37,979 nt of DNA, taken from contig NZ_JMLC01000022.1 of the NCBI RefSeq assembly GCF_000686605.1, forward strand, positions 1 through 37,979. The letters run 5' to 3'. Made by a program: the position numbers and the translations under genes. The notes beneath the pieces are model-generated. The model was not told the DNA's origin. It ran no database searches and saw only the letters and a list, made by a program, of their open reading frames with translations. The DNA comes from Streptococcus sobrinus DSM 20742 = ATCC 33478. Its GTDB lineage: Bacteria > Bacillota > Bacilli > Lactobacillales > Streptococcaceae. Shown here piece after piece: positions 1-6,388 of this stretch. Position 1 is the stretch's first letter; each line of letters starts with the position of its first letter.

Positions 1-241
1 CCTCAATTTCCTTTTTCAACTTTGGTGTCAAACGAGACTTCCGACCTTTTTGCTTAGCCCTGTGGTCGTACTGTTCCTGTGCTAAGGCTGCGGAATAACC
101 ATTTTGGCATCGTCTTAACTCTCTTGAAATAGTAGACTTATGGACGCCAAGTTTATTTGCAATTTGGCAAGGTTTCAAACCTAATTCTAAGTAGGTTTCT
201 ATCTTTATTCGGTCGGTTATGGTAAGATGGGAGTAGCTCAT
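1..241 (-). CDS. IS30-family transposase, N-terminal fragment (left copy)
   Basis: This is a partial CDS: ATG at 241, reading off the window at base 1 (80 codons). The protein opens MSYSHLTITDRIKIETYLEL, followed by a helix-turn-helix of the IS30 type (QIANKLGVHKSTISRELRR, about residues 26-44) that binds the element ends. The DDE catalytic domain would lie outside the window. A GAGGA ribosome-binding site precedes the ATG. The coding sequence is open throughout the visible part, so nothing here indicates that the copy is dead. Confidence 0.88.
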   Translation of the reverse strand, partial: MSYSHLTITDRIKIETYLELGLKPCQIANKLGVHKSTISRELRRCQNGYSAALAQEQYDHRAKQKGRKSRLTPKLKKEIE

Positions 242-335
242 AGTTTTTCCTCGGGTTCTGTTTGTGTGGTTACTTACAGTTTACACCAATGAAACGCTAT
301 GAGTTTTTTTGTTGCACTATATTTTACAATTTATC
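1..335 (-). mobile_element. IS30-family insertion sequence, 5' end only (left copy)
   Basis: These 335 bases are an exact inverted copy of the last 335 bases of the window; identity stops at position 335, which is therefore the outer end of the element or very near it. The segment contains the terminal region and the first 80 codons of an IS30-type transposase reading out of the window on the minus strand. The rest of the element lies beyond the window. It sits 16 bp downstream of the stop codon of the last RiPP gene, so whatever originally followed that operon has been displaced or separated. Confidence 0.85.
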
Positions 336-351
336 GTTTACAAAATACCTA

Positions 352-1200
352 TCATCCAACAGCATCATATCTCTCCTTTTCTCTAAAATAATTATAACAA
401 GACAGTTCCGTATCAATTGATACTCCTAATCTATTCGCGAACATATGCAAATGTGACATGACAACACTCATTGCGTACTCTTGATCCTGCTTCAATACTT
501 CAAGATAAATCGCTTTTAAGCCACTTATAAATTCTGACAATAAGCTCAATAAATTTAGATTGTGACTAATTTGATAGATTTTTTCCGAAGTCTCTATATC
601 TATACTTTCTACTCTCTCTAGAGATTTCCAAAATCTACTGGACATTGAATAATATCGAATTTTATCATTTTGACTAGTTAAAATATTTTCTACTACTAAC
701 TCAACAGTACGATATAAAATTACAATTTTCTGACTTAGTAATAGTGGGCGCTTTATAAGATGACTCACAATGATTGAAGACATACAAAATATTCTTTCAG
801 TTTGAGCCATCAAGTCAGTTCCTCCATACCTTTCTACTTCTCTAACATAGGGGATTTCAACGATAGAAAGATTTTTGAACCATGGAAGATTTTTTAAATC
901 AAAACTTTCGCCATCCATAAAAGTTGTTTCATAAAAATCATTTTTATTTAATGTAATATTATTCAACCCAGGATACTGCTCAGAAATCACTTGTAATGCA
1001 TCCTCAATCAGAGAACGCACTATCTCAGAATTTTCTTTTTTTATTCTAATCCTTAGGTGAGGGCCACCTTTCCAGTAACGAATAAAAAAAATATTTTCTT
1101 TCTGTTGTTTTGTCAATAACTTATAAAACGCTCTAATAAAGTCATCAAAGACTTCATAATTCCACATAAAAACATGATAAGACTTCCATATAGTTTGCAT
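352..1200 (-). CDS. SpaB_C / thiopeptide-type biosynthesis protein (lantibiotic dehydratase C-terminal domain-like)
   Basis: This is a 282-residue stand-alone version of the C-terminal domain of class I lanthipeptide dehydratases. In that family the domain removes glutamate from glutamylated Ser/Thr to leave dehydroamino acids; related stand-alone forms close the pyridine ring of thiopeptides. Seen in the sequence are the family signatures FFIRYWKGGPHLR (residues 38-50), YVREVERYGG (118-127) and HMFANRLG near the C terminus (about 252-259). A good GGGAGG site precedes the ATG. It is the last gene of the five-gene RiPP operon and ends 16 bp before the IS30 copy. No large glutamylating dehydratase is encoded in the window, so the partner for an elimination reaction is missing or lies elsewhere. 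Family assignment is firm; whether it acts as eliminase or cyclase is inference. Confidence 0.82.
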   Translation of the reverse strand: MQTIWKSYHVFMWNYEVFDDFIRAFYKLLTKQQKENIFFIRYWKGGPHLRIRIKKENSEIVRSLIEDALQVISEQYPGLNNITLNKNDFYETTFMDGESFDLKNLPWFKNLSIVEIPYVREVERYGGTDLMAQTERIFCMSSIIVSHLIKRPLLLSQKIVILYRTVELVVENILTSQNDKIRYYSMSSRFWKSLERVESIDIETSEKIYQISHNLNLLSLLSEFISGLKAIYLEVLKQDQEYAMSVVMSHLHMFANRLGVSIDTELSCYNYFREKERYDAVG

Positions 1201-1216
1201 AATATTCCTCCCTAAT

Positions 1217-2893
1217 TTAAGGAAAAGGGTGTGGACGAGAACTATAGGATGAAATTTTATCCAGACCCAACTCCGCCCTTGATTTATTAATATAATCTAA
1301 GTTAATTCTTAAATTCCCATCGCCAAAAGTCATTGGTAAAAATTCTGGGATAATAGCTTTAACAACGTATAGTCCCCGTGAGGACATCTCTTTAGAAGTC
1401 AAATTTACAAAAATAATTCTCTTATATCCCTTTAGCGTTACATTAAGTAAATGTTCCACTAATTCCTCCTGTGTTCCACAAATTTTTAATAAGTTGGGTT
1501 CTTGTTTAATAATTTTATATTTCGGAAACCTATCAATAAAGTCAAATTCTTTTCTACTCAGCGGGTTGGCATAAAAATCAATATGATCATCCATTGTTTG
1601 AATCTTTTTTGGCAAGTCTGGAGTCGTCTCATGAGTATTTCCTTGTACTAGATATCCCACAGCCACTTCCATAAGCGCTGCTCTAATTGCCTCCGAAAGA
1701 GTGAAGCCGGCTCCAGCAGAAGTGTAGGTGGTAATGATAGCTCCATCAGTATCATTCATTATAAGTCCCCACACAACATAAACACCTTTAAATACCGAGA
1801 TTTCAAATAAATTTACTCTAGCTCCAATTTTTTCAATCTTATCAACTACCTTCCTTTCCTTATCTGTTATTAGATCATCATAATCCACTAATCTTTTTCC
1901 AGGAACTTTACCATACCACGTCATTAAAAAACTGTGGCGCTCAATTAACTCAAGAAGAGCACTTATCATAGTTTCAGTATAATTTGATCCTAGTGCTACA
2001 CCATTTGAACTGTCATTCAGTCTACGCATATAACCTTCTCTACTTGGATAATTTCCATAATATACCAAATCTTCTGGGATAAAAATTTCTTTATCTTTTT
2101 TAATATCTTGTCCCTTCAGCCAAAAAAGTGAAGTATTATTATTGATTTTCGAATTAGCCTCAAGAGGGATCTCACTTACAGGCAAGACGTTGTACTCCGT
2201 CTTTAATTCTTCATAAGTCGATTTTTTTGCTAAATTTTTATAGTTAAAAGCATAAAATTCTGATGCAAAACGTTCCACTGCCTCAAGACTGGCAATATTT
2301 TTAGCTGTTAAAAAATCAAATGCTCGTCCATATCCATAGTTATATTTTCTATAGCTAGGCGTCTTATATTCGAACGATACTCCTGTAAAAGGTGCAGCTG
2401 CCGGATCTAGGTGATAGCTTCCCAAAACATGATGTTCTAAGAACTCCTCTGCCTGTTTTCCAATTTCAAATGTAGATTCCAGTCGGTAATTAGACTCTGA
2501 TAACAGTTGATTCTTACCATTATCTAATACTTCGTTAAAGTCAACTTCTTCCCGTTCGTCAGAGAATTCCTCCTTCAAAAGATTAAAGGAATCAATTAAA
2601 AGTCCTTCAGTAGAGAATAAAGAAATATCTTTTGTTAGTTCAACATCTAGAAATAAAGGATTCTTTATTTCTTCTTTGAACTCTGTAAAATCTGCATCAT
2701 AAAAGAAATTTATCCAATGATTAGTTCCTAACTTTTGTAAGCTTTCTCTAAAATATTCAACGGATTCCTTTAAATTCTTTCTTTTCTTGAACCCAATAAA
2801 AGCATCTGGTACTGGAACAAGGACGTCTGCCTCTTTTACACAGTTATCTAGTTTTTCCCAGTTAATTTTATCTTTATCAAAGAGATAATCCAT
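1217..2893 (-). CDS. YcaO-domain cyclodehydratase (azoline-forming D protein)
   Basis: YcaO enzymes use ATP to cyclise Cys/Ser/Thr of a precursor peptide into thiazolines or oxazolines. In this 558-residue protein the ATP-binding signatures are visible: SLEAVERF (about 202-209), ELIERH (about 315-320) and the helix AALMEVAVGYL (about 405-415). The chain ends in PHPFP, the proline-rich C-terminal tail typical of azoline-forming YcaO proteins and absent from many other YcaO proteins. About 150 residues precede the recognised domain and match nothing I know; they could carry partner or leader binding. The start lies 2 bp after the stop of the upstream small gene, implying translational coupling. 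DNA is AT-rich relative to the core genes. No flavin-dependent azoline dehydrogenase is seen nearby, so rings may stay as azolines. Confidence 0.88.
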   Translation of the reverse strand: MDYLFDKDKINWEKLDNCVKEADVLVPVPDAFIGFKKRKNLKESVEYFRESLQKLGTNHWINFFYDADFTEFKEEIKNPLFLDVELTKDISLFSTEGLLIDSFNLLKEEFSDEREEVDFNEVLDNGKNQLLSESNYRLESTFEIGKQAEEFLEHHVLGSYHLDPAAAPFTGVSFEYKTPSYRKYNYGYGRAFDFLTAKNIASLEAVERFASEFYAFNYKNLAKKSTYEELKTEYNVLPVSEIPLEANSKINNNTSLFWLKGQDIKKDKEIFIPEDLVYYGNYPSREGYMRRLNDSSNGVALGSNYTETMISALLELIERHSFLMTWYGKVPGKRLVDYDDLITDKERKVVDKIEKIGARVNLFEISVFKGVYVVWGLIMNDTDGAIITTYTSAGAGFTLSEAIRAALMEVAVGYLVQGNTHETTPDLPKKIQTMDDHIDFYANPLSRKEFDFIDRFPKYKIIKQEPNLLKICGTQEELVEHLLNVTLKGYKRIIFVNLTSKEMSSRGLYVVKAIIPEFLPMTFGDGNLRINLDYINKSRAELGLDKISSYSSRPHPFP

Positions 2894-2895
2894 AA

Positions 2896-3555
2896 TTAAT
2901 TTTCACCATCCCGAATAACTAAAAATTCAAATTGATTAAATAGAGTAATTTTCTCTATTTTCATTTTTCCCTTTATAATACCTTCAATCTTAAACTCTCC
3001 TGCTCTCTGACAATTTCGGCTTAGGATAATATCAAAATCCTGCTTTTCCACTAAATTATTAAATTTTTTGCTCCGTGATCCATAGTTAGTTTCAGGTGGT
3101 TCATAATTATTAGCTAATAATGCTTTTTTGTAGAGTTCAAAATCAGACTTATCAATAATTACTTCTAAGACTTCCCCGACCAGTAAACGAATAAAATAAT
3201 CAATATAAATATTTTGCAAACTGTGGCCAATCAGCAAGGTGTCGTTAAATTTTAAATTAAATAGAGGATATTGAGAATTGTTAGAATCCAAAATATCCTC
3301 ATATGTAAGCAAAGAGCCCATGTTAATTTCTAACTTTTTAATTAAATCTTGTTTTTCTGAAAAAGAATAACTGTTTTCTCTAAAATTATCATCCCAATAA
3401 AAAGACTCAAATTCTACATAATTCTTTTTCTTATTGTCAGCTATTTTAATAATCTTATTATCTACTATATGTTCGCTAAAATCATTTGCTTTGACCGACA
3501 ATAATTTCGCTTTATCTAACAAAAGAAGTTTGTTATTATCTCTTCGGATTAACAT
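2896..3555 (-). CDS. Unrecognised 219-residue protein of the RiPP operon
   Basis: I do not recognise this protein. It is rich in Lys, Asp, Asn and Leu, with no signal peptide or membrane segment. A hydrophobic stretch in the middle (LLIGHSLQNIYIDYFIRLLVG) is its most ordered-looking part. Its start overlaps the end of the upstream gene by 20 bp and its stop is 2 bp from the YcaO gene, so it is co-translated with both. By position it is a candidate for the leader-binding partner (C- or F-type, ThiF-like/RRE protein) that most azoline-forming YcaO enzymes need, since no other gene in the operon could supply that role. That is inference from context only. The start is supported by a GGAGG site 6 bp upstream of the ATG. 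Confidence 0.75.
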   Translation of the reverse strand: MLIRRDNNKLLLLDKAKLLSVKANDFSEHIVDNKIIKIADNKKKNYVEFESFYWDDNFRENSYSFSEKQDLIKKLEINMGSLLTYEDILDSNNSQYPLFNLKFNDTLLIGHSLQNIYIDYFIRLLVGEVLEVIIDKSDFELYKKALLANNYEPPETNYGSRSKKFNNLVEKQDFDIILSRNCQRAGEFKIEGIIKGKMKIEKITLFNQFEFLVIRDGEN

Positions 3556-4471
3556 TACATTCCTCCCATTTTATGCTCTCATTTATCTGCTTCTTCCAAT
3601 CAACATTAAAATATTCTTCGACATGTCTAACAAATAAATAGAGAATATGATTTCGCTCATTTAGACTTATCCCTAACAATGGTAAAACCTTAAAAAAGAA
3701 TCCCATTATAATTCTATAAGATACGAAGTGAATATCGCTATATCTCTTCAATAGCAAAGGATTACTAAATACATTTTTGTGAAATTCTGAGTATTCAAGG
3801 TGAACTTTGCTATTCTTAAAAAAATCATACGGACTTGGTAATTGCCTTAGGTCCAGTTTTTCAACATTTTTTACAAGTTCCTTATTAACCATTCCTAAAT
3901 TTTTTGACAATTTGGGAAAAGTGACAAGTTCTTCCTTAAAATGGCCACGATCTAAATCACTTACAAATTCAATTCTTTTTTTGATTTTCTGGTAACTTTT
4001 TTTATCAGCTATCGCTCTAAGTTGGCTTAAATAATATAAATAGTTAGAATAAAATGACAAATATCCATGGCTAACACCGTCAGCATGCTGATCAGCTACT
4101 GTACATAGCAACTCTTCTATCAAGTATCGTTTATGTTCAGTATCTAAGTCCCAATAATCTGACTCTTGAATAAGGGATACTACTCCTTGAAAAAATAATT
4201 TATAGTTTTTTACAAAGAAATCCGTATCTAAAAAATAAGGAAAATAAATTTTTGAATTAAAATCAGATATATCTACTCGTGTACATTGCCGATTGATTCC
4301 CAATAGTGTGTCAAACTCTCTACAATCTTCGCTAACAAAGGTTAAAGATTTTTTCGTACTACTTTTTGAAAATAAAATCATTCCTTGATTAATAAAATTC
4401 GATAAGAAATATCTCTGTTGTACTCGAAATAAGTCTTCATAGGACTCAAAAATAATATATAATTCTTTCAT
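3536..4471 (-). CDS. Probable thiopeptide-type biosynthesis protein, diverged SpaB_C-like
   Basis: This 311-residue protein is first in the enzyme part of the RiPP operon. Evidence for family membership is weaker than for the gene at 352-1200. The segment SHGYLSFYSNYLYYL (about 135-149) and the C-terminal pattern LLGISLNERNHILYLFVRHV resemble conserved parts of stand-alone thiopeptide-type proteins as I remember them, including the pyridine-forming cyclases. The order precursor, this gene, small protein, YcaO, SpaB_C and their overlaps support a shared pathway. The start has AAGGAG about 14 bp and GGA about 6 bp upstream. If it is a cyclase and 352-1200 an eliminase, the pair would mirror the split enzymes of Gram-positive thiopeptide clusters. 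It could instead be a degenerate paralogue with another role. Confidence 0.5.
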   Translation of the reverse strand: MKELYIIFESYEDLFRVQQRYFLSNFINQGMILFSKSSTKKSLTFVSEDCREFDTLLGINRQCTRVDISDFNSKIYFPYFLDTDFFVKNYKLFFQGVVSLIQESDYWDLDTEHKRYLIEELLCTVADQHADGVSHGYLSFYSNYLYYLSQLRAIADKKSYQKIKKRIEFVSDLDRGHFKEELVTFPKLSKNLGMVNKELVKNVEKLDLRQLPSPYDFFKNSKVHLEYSEFHKNVFSNPLLLKRYSDIHFVSYRIIMGFFFKVLPLLGISLNERNHILYLFVRHVEEYFNVDWKKQINESIKWEECNVNPKR

Positions 4472-4497
4472 ATTTTCCTTACTCCTTATTCAACAAT

Positions 4498-4543
4498 CAA
4501 AAGTGTTGAGATCGTATCAAACTATACCTCTCCAACACTTTTG
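4498..4543 (-). terminator. Intercistronic stem-loop between precursor and enzyme genes
   Basis: The arms CAAAAGTGTTG (4498-4508) and CAACACTTTTG (4533-4543) form a perfect 11-bp stem with a 24-nt loop, placed 7 bp after the precursor stop and 27 bp before the next start. There is no long U-tract, so it is more likely a leaky attenuator or an mRNA-stabilising stem that keeps precursor transcript in excess of enzyme transcript, as is common in bacteriocin operons. Confidence 0.55.
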
Positions 4544-4549
4544 AGCGAT

Positions 4550-4720
4550 TTAGGCGCAGCACGATGATGAACCACACGTACTTATTGAACAACTACTACT
4601 ACTTCCACTACTAGCAGCTGCAGCAGATACTAGTTCAGATTCATCCAAATCAAGAACTGTTAAATCTAACTGAGTAAGCTCGTCCAAAGTATTTTGTTCG
4701 TTTTCAGTCAAAGATACCAT
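4550..4720 (-). CDS. RiPP precursor peptide, thiopeptide-like (56 aa)
   Basis: ATG at 4720 and TAA at 4550-4552 give 56 residues, with AAAGGAG 7 bp upstream. The first ~32 residues are acidic and Leu/Asp-rich (LDLTVLDLDESELVS), resembling leaders of thiopeptides and other azole peptides. AAAA follows, then a tail of Ser, Cys, Thr and Gly: SSGSSSSCSISTCGSSSCCA. Of these last 20 residues, 11 are Ser, 4 Cys and 1 Thr, so 16 are potential azole or dehydroamino-acid sites and none is charged. Which residue starts the core is not visible; SCSISTCGSSSCCA would look most like known thiopeptide cores, which often begin Ser-Cys. It is the first gene of the operon under its own promoter. Confidence 0.85.
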   Translation of the reverse strand: MVSLTENEQNTLDELTQLDLTVLDLDESELVSAAAASSGSSSSCSISTCGSSSCCA

Positions 4721-4753
4721 CTGTTTCTCCTTTCCATAACTATTATTAGCGCA

Positions 4754-4782
4754 ATATTAGCTAGCTTTACATACACTAACAA
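4754..4782 (-). promoter_or_regulatory. Promoter of the RiPP precursor operon
   Basis: On the minus strand, TTGTTA (4777-4782) and TAATAT (4754-4759) are separated by exactly 17 bp. The predicted 5' UTR is short, about 25-30 nt, and carries the precursor ribosome-binding site. The palindrome at 4801-4827 lies just upstream, in a position suited to an activator. Confidence 0.55.
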
Positions 4783-4800
4783 CAATTATTAAGTTTAAAG

Positions 4801-4827
4801 TGTAAAATTTTGATCAAATATTTTACA
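4801..4827. promoter_or_regulatory. Near-perfect 27-bp palindrome upstream of the precursor promoter
   Basis: TGTAAAAT (4801-4808) and ATTTTACA (4820-4827) are perfect inverted arms around a second palindrome, TTGATCAA (4810-4817). The centre is about 65 bp upstream of the predicted start of the precursor transcript. The adjacent Rgg makes an Rgg operator the simplest reading, but the assignment is inference. Confidence 0.5.
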
Positions 4828-4863
4828 TGAATAATGTATCACCTCTTTTATCGATTCTTAGAT

Positions 4864-4911
4864 ATTCGCAAATCTGACTTTTTTTTAATTATTATTTTCA
4901 TATTTGCGAAT
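4864..4911. promoter_or_regulatory. 10-bp inverted repeat between the divergent promoters
   Basis: ATTCGCAAAT (4864-4873) is repeated in exact inverse as ATTTGCGAAT (4902-4911), 38 bp start to start, just upstream of the shp promoter. A third, fully symmetric 14-mer, TTTTACTAGTAAAA (4928-4941), lies between the shp -35 and -10. Any of these could bind Rgg; spacing over several helical turns would suit a looped or dimer-of-dimers arrangement. Confidence 0.45.
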
Positions 4912-4918
4912 TTCTCGT

Positions 4919-4947
4919 TTTACTCCTTTTTACTAGTAAAATATAAA
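4919..4947 (+). promoter_or_regulatory. Promoter of the shp-like gene
   Basis: TTTACT (4919-4924) and TATAAA (4942-4947) have a 17-bp spacer, with a consensus AAGGAGG ribosome-binding site (4961-4967) 10 bp before the ATG at 4978. The weak -35 is consistent with activator dependence. Confidence 0.5.
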
Positions 4948-4977
4948 ATAAAATAAGAATAAGGAGGATAAATTAAT

Positions 4978-5040
4978 ATGCTTAAAAAACTAATTACGCT
5001 TTTGTCGTGTTTTCCTTTTTTGTTGTTACCATTCCTATAA
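4978..5040 (+). CDS. Short hydrophobic peptide (SHP-like pheromone), 20 aa
   Basis: This is a 20-codon gene with an excellent ribosome-binding site (AAGGAGG) and promoter. The peptide starts MLKKLITLLSC and ends FPFLLLPFL: a short lysine-containing N terminus, then a hydrophobic run. Rgg pheromone genes of streptococci look like this: they are exported, cut to the C-terminal 8-12 residues, re-imported by the oligopeptide permease and bound by the neighbouring Rgg. The gene is convergent with rgg, with a terminator between. The C-terminal part has no Asp or Glu, unlike the classical SHP2/SHP3 type, and does not end in the WW motif of ComS; its Leu-rich character is closer to the short peptide recognised by RopB. 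Peptide identity is inference; the gene structure is clear. Confidence 0.72.
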   Translation: MLKKLITLLSCFPFLLLPFL

Positions 5041-5089
5041 TCAACAAAGCGAAAGATAATACTTTACTTTCTTGTTTCACTTCTCCCAA

Positions 5090-5128
5090 AAAGGAGCTCT
5101 GGGTCAACACTCAGGGCTCCTTTCTTTT
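5090..5128. terminator. Bidirectional terminator between shp and rgg
   Basis: AAAGGAGC (5090-5097) pairs with GCTCCTTT (5116-5123), with further pairing inside, and is followed by TCTTTTT on the plus strand. The convergent arrangement of shp and rgg makes it likely to serve both. Confidence 0.75.
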
Positions 5129-5133
5129 TAAAA

Positions 5134-5997
5134 CTAATTTTCTTTTATAATCTGTTTCAAATTCGTCCTCAAAAACATGACCAGTATAGGATTATCAAAA
5201 CTTTCAACCAGACTAATATAAGCATCCACCTCTGATAAATCGGTTGTTTCACCCTTAATATAGTTCATTACTTTTTTTAAAAAAATCAAGACTACCCTAG
5301 CGAACATATCTTGATAAGATAATAGTGCCTCAAGTTTTTCAATAAAATAAGAAGCATGGTAAATATTACGATGTTCTACCAAGATTAAAATAAGATTGAT
5401 TAATACAAGCTCAGCCCTTCTCTTATGCTCCGGAAGCTCTCTATATAATTCATCTCGTTCGACAAATGCTTTACCTAAGAAGATCAAATCATCATCCGAT
5501 AAGATAAATAGGGTATTACCAAAAAGATAGAGTTCATACTCCGTCCACTCTTCGATAGCATAGAGGTACGAAGTTAGAAATTCCTTTTCTTCGCTAGTAA
5601 TTTCTAAATTAGAATCTAAACTATAGATAGTAGCTTTAATAACTAGTTTGTTAAGTTGATTATAGACCTCGTAAGTTTCTTCATTATGATAGTCTGCTAA
5701 AATTTTTTTTAAGCTATCAATATCCTTTTTAGCCTGAAACTCCACTAGTTTCTTACCCATTTTAAATAAATCAGATTCCTGATATTGAGTCAATGCATAG
5801 CTGAACTCGGAAAAGGTCATATGAATTCCCTGGATAGCTAAAAGAAGTTTGTCAGCTGCTAACATAGACTGTCCATTTTCAAACTTTGATAATTGGGAGA
5901 CAGATAAATTATCCCTAGCAACATCTCTTTGCTTTAACCCTCTAGCTATCCGCAATTCTCTATAAAGTTCACCTAGTTCAAGTGATTTGCCAAGCAT
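5134..5997 (-). CDS. rgg: Rgg-family transcriptional regulator
   Basis: This 287-residue protein has the standard Rgg layout: an XRE-type helix-turn-helix at about residues 8-62 (ending LSVSQLSKFENGQSML) and an all-helical C-terminal peptide-binding domain of TPR-like repeats (about 70-285). Length matches the family (280-300). Rgg proteins bind a short peptide in the cytoplasm and switch target promoters on or off. Its pairing with the convergent shp-like gene and with the RiPP operon makes it the likely peptide-dependent controller of the precursor promoter. AGGAGG precedes the ATG. Its DNA is AT-rich like the RiPP genes, so regulator and cluster probably moved together. Confidence 0.88.
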   Translation of the reverse strand: MLGKSLELGELYRELRIARGLKQRDVARDNLSVSQLSKFENGQSMLAADKLLLAIQGIHMTFSEFSYALTQYQESDLFKMGKKLVEFQAKKDIDSLKKILADYHNEETYEVYNQLNKLVIKATIYSLDSNLEITSEEKEFLTSYLYAIEEWTEYELYLFGNTLFILSDDDLIFLGKAFVERDELYRELPEHKRRAELVLINLILILVEHRNIYHASYFIEKLEALLSYQDMFARVVLIFLKKVMNYIKGETTDLSEVDAYISLVESFDNPILVMFLRTNLKQIIKEN

Positions 5998-6109
5998 TAT
6001 AGTTCCTCCTAACTATTCATTACAACAATCGTATCATATTTTTCAGGTTTGTAACTAAGGTAATATAAAAACTTAGAAAAAGATAATAACGCGTACTAAT
6101 TCTAAAAAT

Positions 6110-6220
6110 TTAATTTAGTTCCAACTCCTTATAAGACTTACGATGTCCGACTTGCAGGAGTTTGCCGTCCTTAACTAGGAGGGAACCACGCCATCGGCTA
6201 CTAGGAGGTCTAAGCCAGAC
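6110..6220 (-). pseudogene. Remnant of an arsC-like gene 3' end
   Basis: On the minus strand this stretch reads LLVKDGKLLQVGHRKSYK then ELELN and a stop, nearly identical to the C terminus of the arsC-like protein at 8989-9345. Upstream, LLVADG matches that protein's LLAADG, but a deletion and frameshift separate the two parts and the homology fades by about 6220-6235. No start codon or N-terminal half remains. The intact and decayed copies flank the TetR/efflux pair, which suggests a duplication or an integration event that copied the gene end. In the rest of the gap 5998-6388 I see only the hairpin at 6316-6359. Confidence 0.75.
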
Positions 6221-6315
6221 CTTGGCCTTAACCGCATTAATAACGCGACCCTTATATCGCTTCTCGCCTCATTTTGCTAAAAGCTATTAAAAATTCCTGC
6301 CCCAATTGTGAACTG

Positions 6316-6359
6316 CACCCCAAAAGTTAGACAAAAAATCTAACGATTGGGGTGTTTTT
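6316..6359 (+). terminator. Strong stem-loop, terminator or IS3-like end remnant
   Basis: CACCCCAA (6316-6323) pairs with TTGGGGTG (6347-6354), and GTTAGA (6326-6331) with TCTAAC (6339-6344). TTTTTC follows on the plus strand. No plus-strand gene precedes it, so a terminator would have no obvious client except read-through. The motif CTGCACCCCAAAAGTTAGAC resembles ends of IS3-family elements found in streptococci, and it may be a relic of one. Confidence 0.5.
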
Positions 6360-6388
6360 CTTATGAAATAACTCTTGAAGAAAATACT

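Noticed and set aside
3434..3637. Plus-strand hydrophobic ORF of 67 codons opposite the RiPP genes
   Set aside because: It is antisense across the overlap of two coupled genes and lacks a ribosome-binding site; its hydrophobicity is a by-product of AT-rich antisense sequence.
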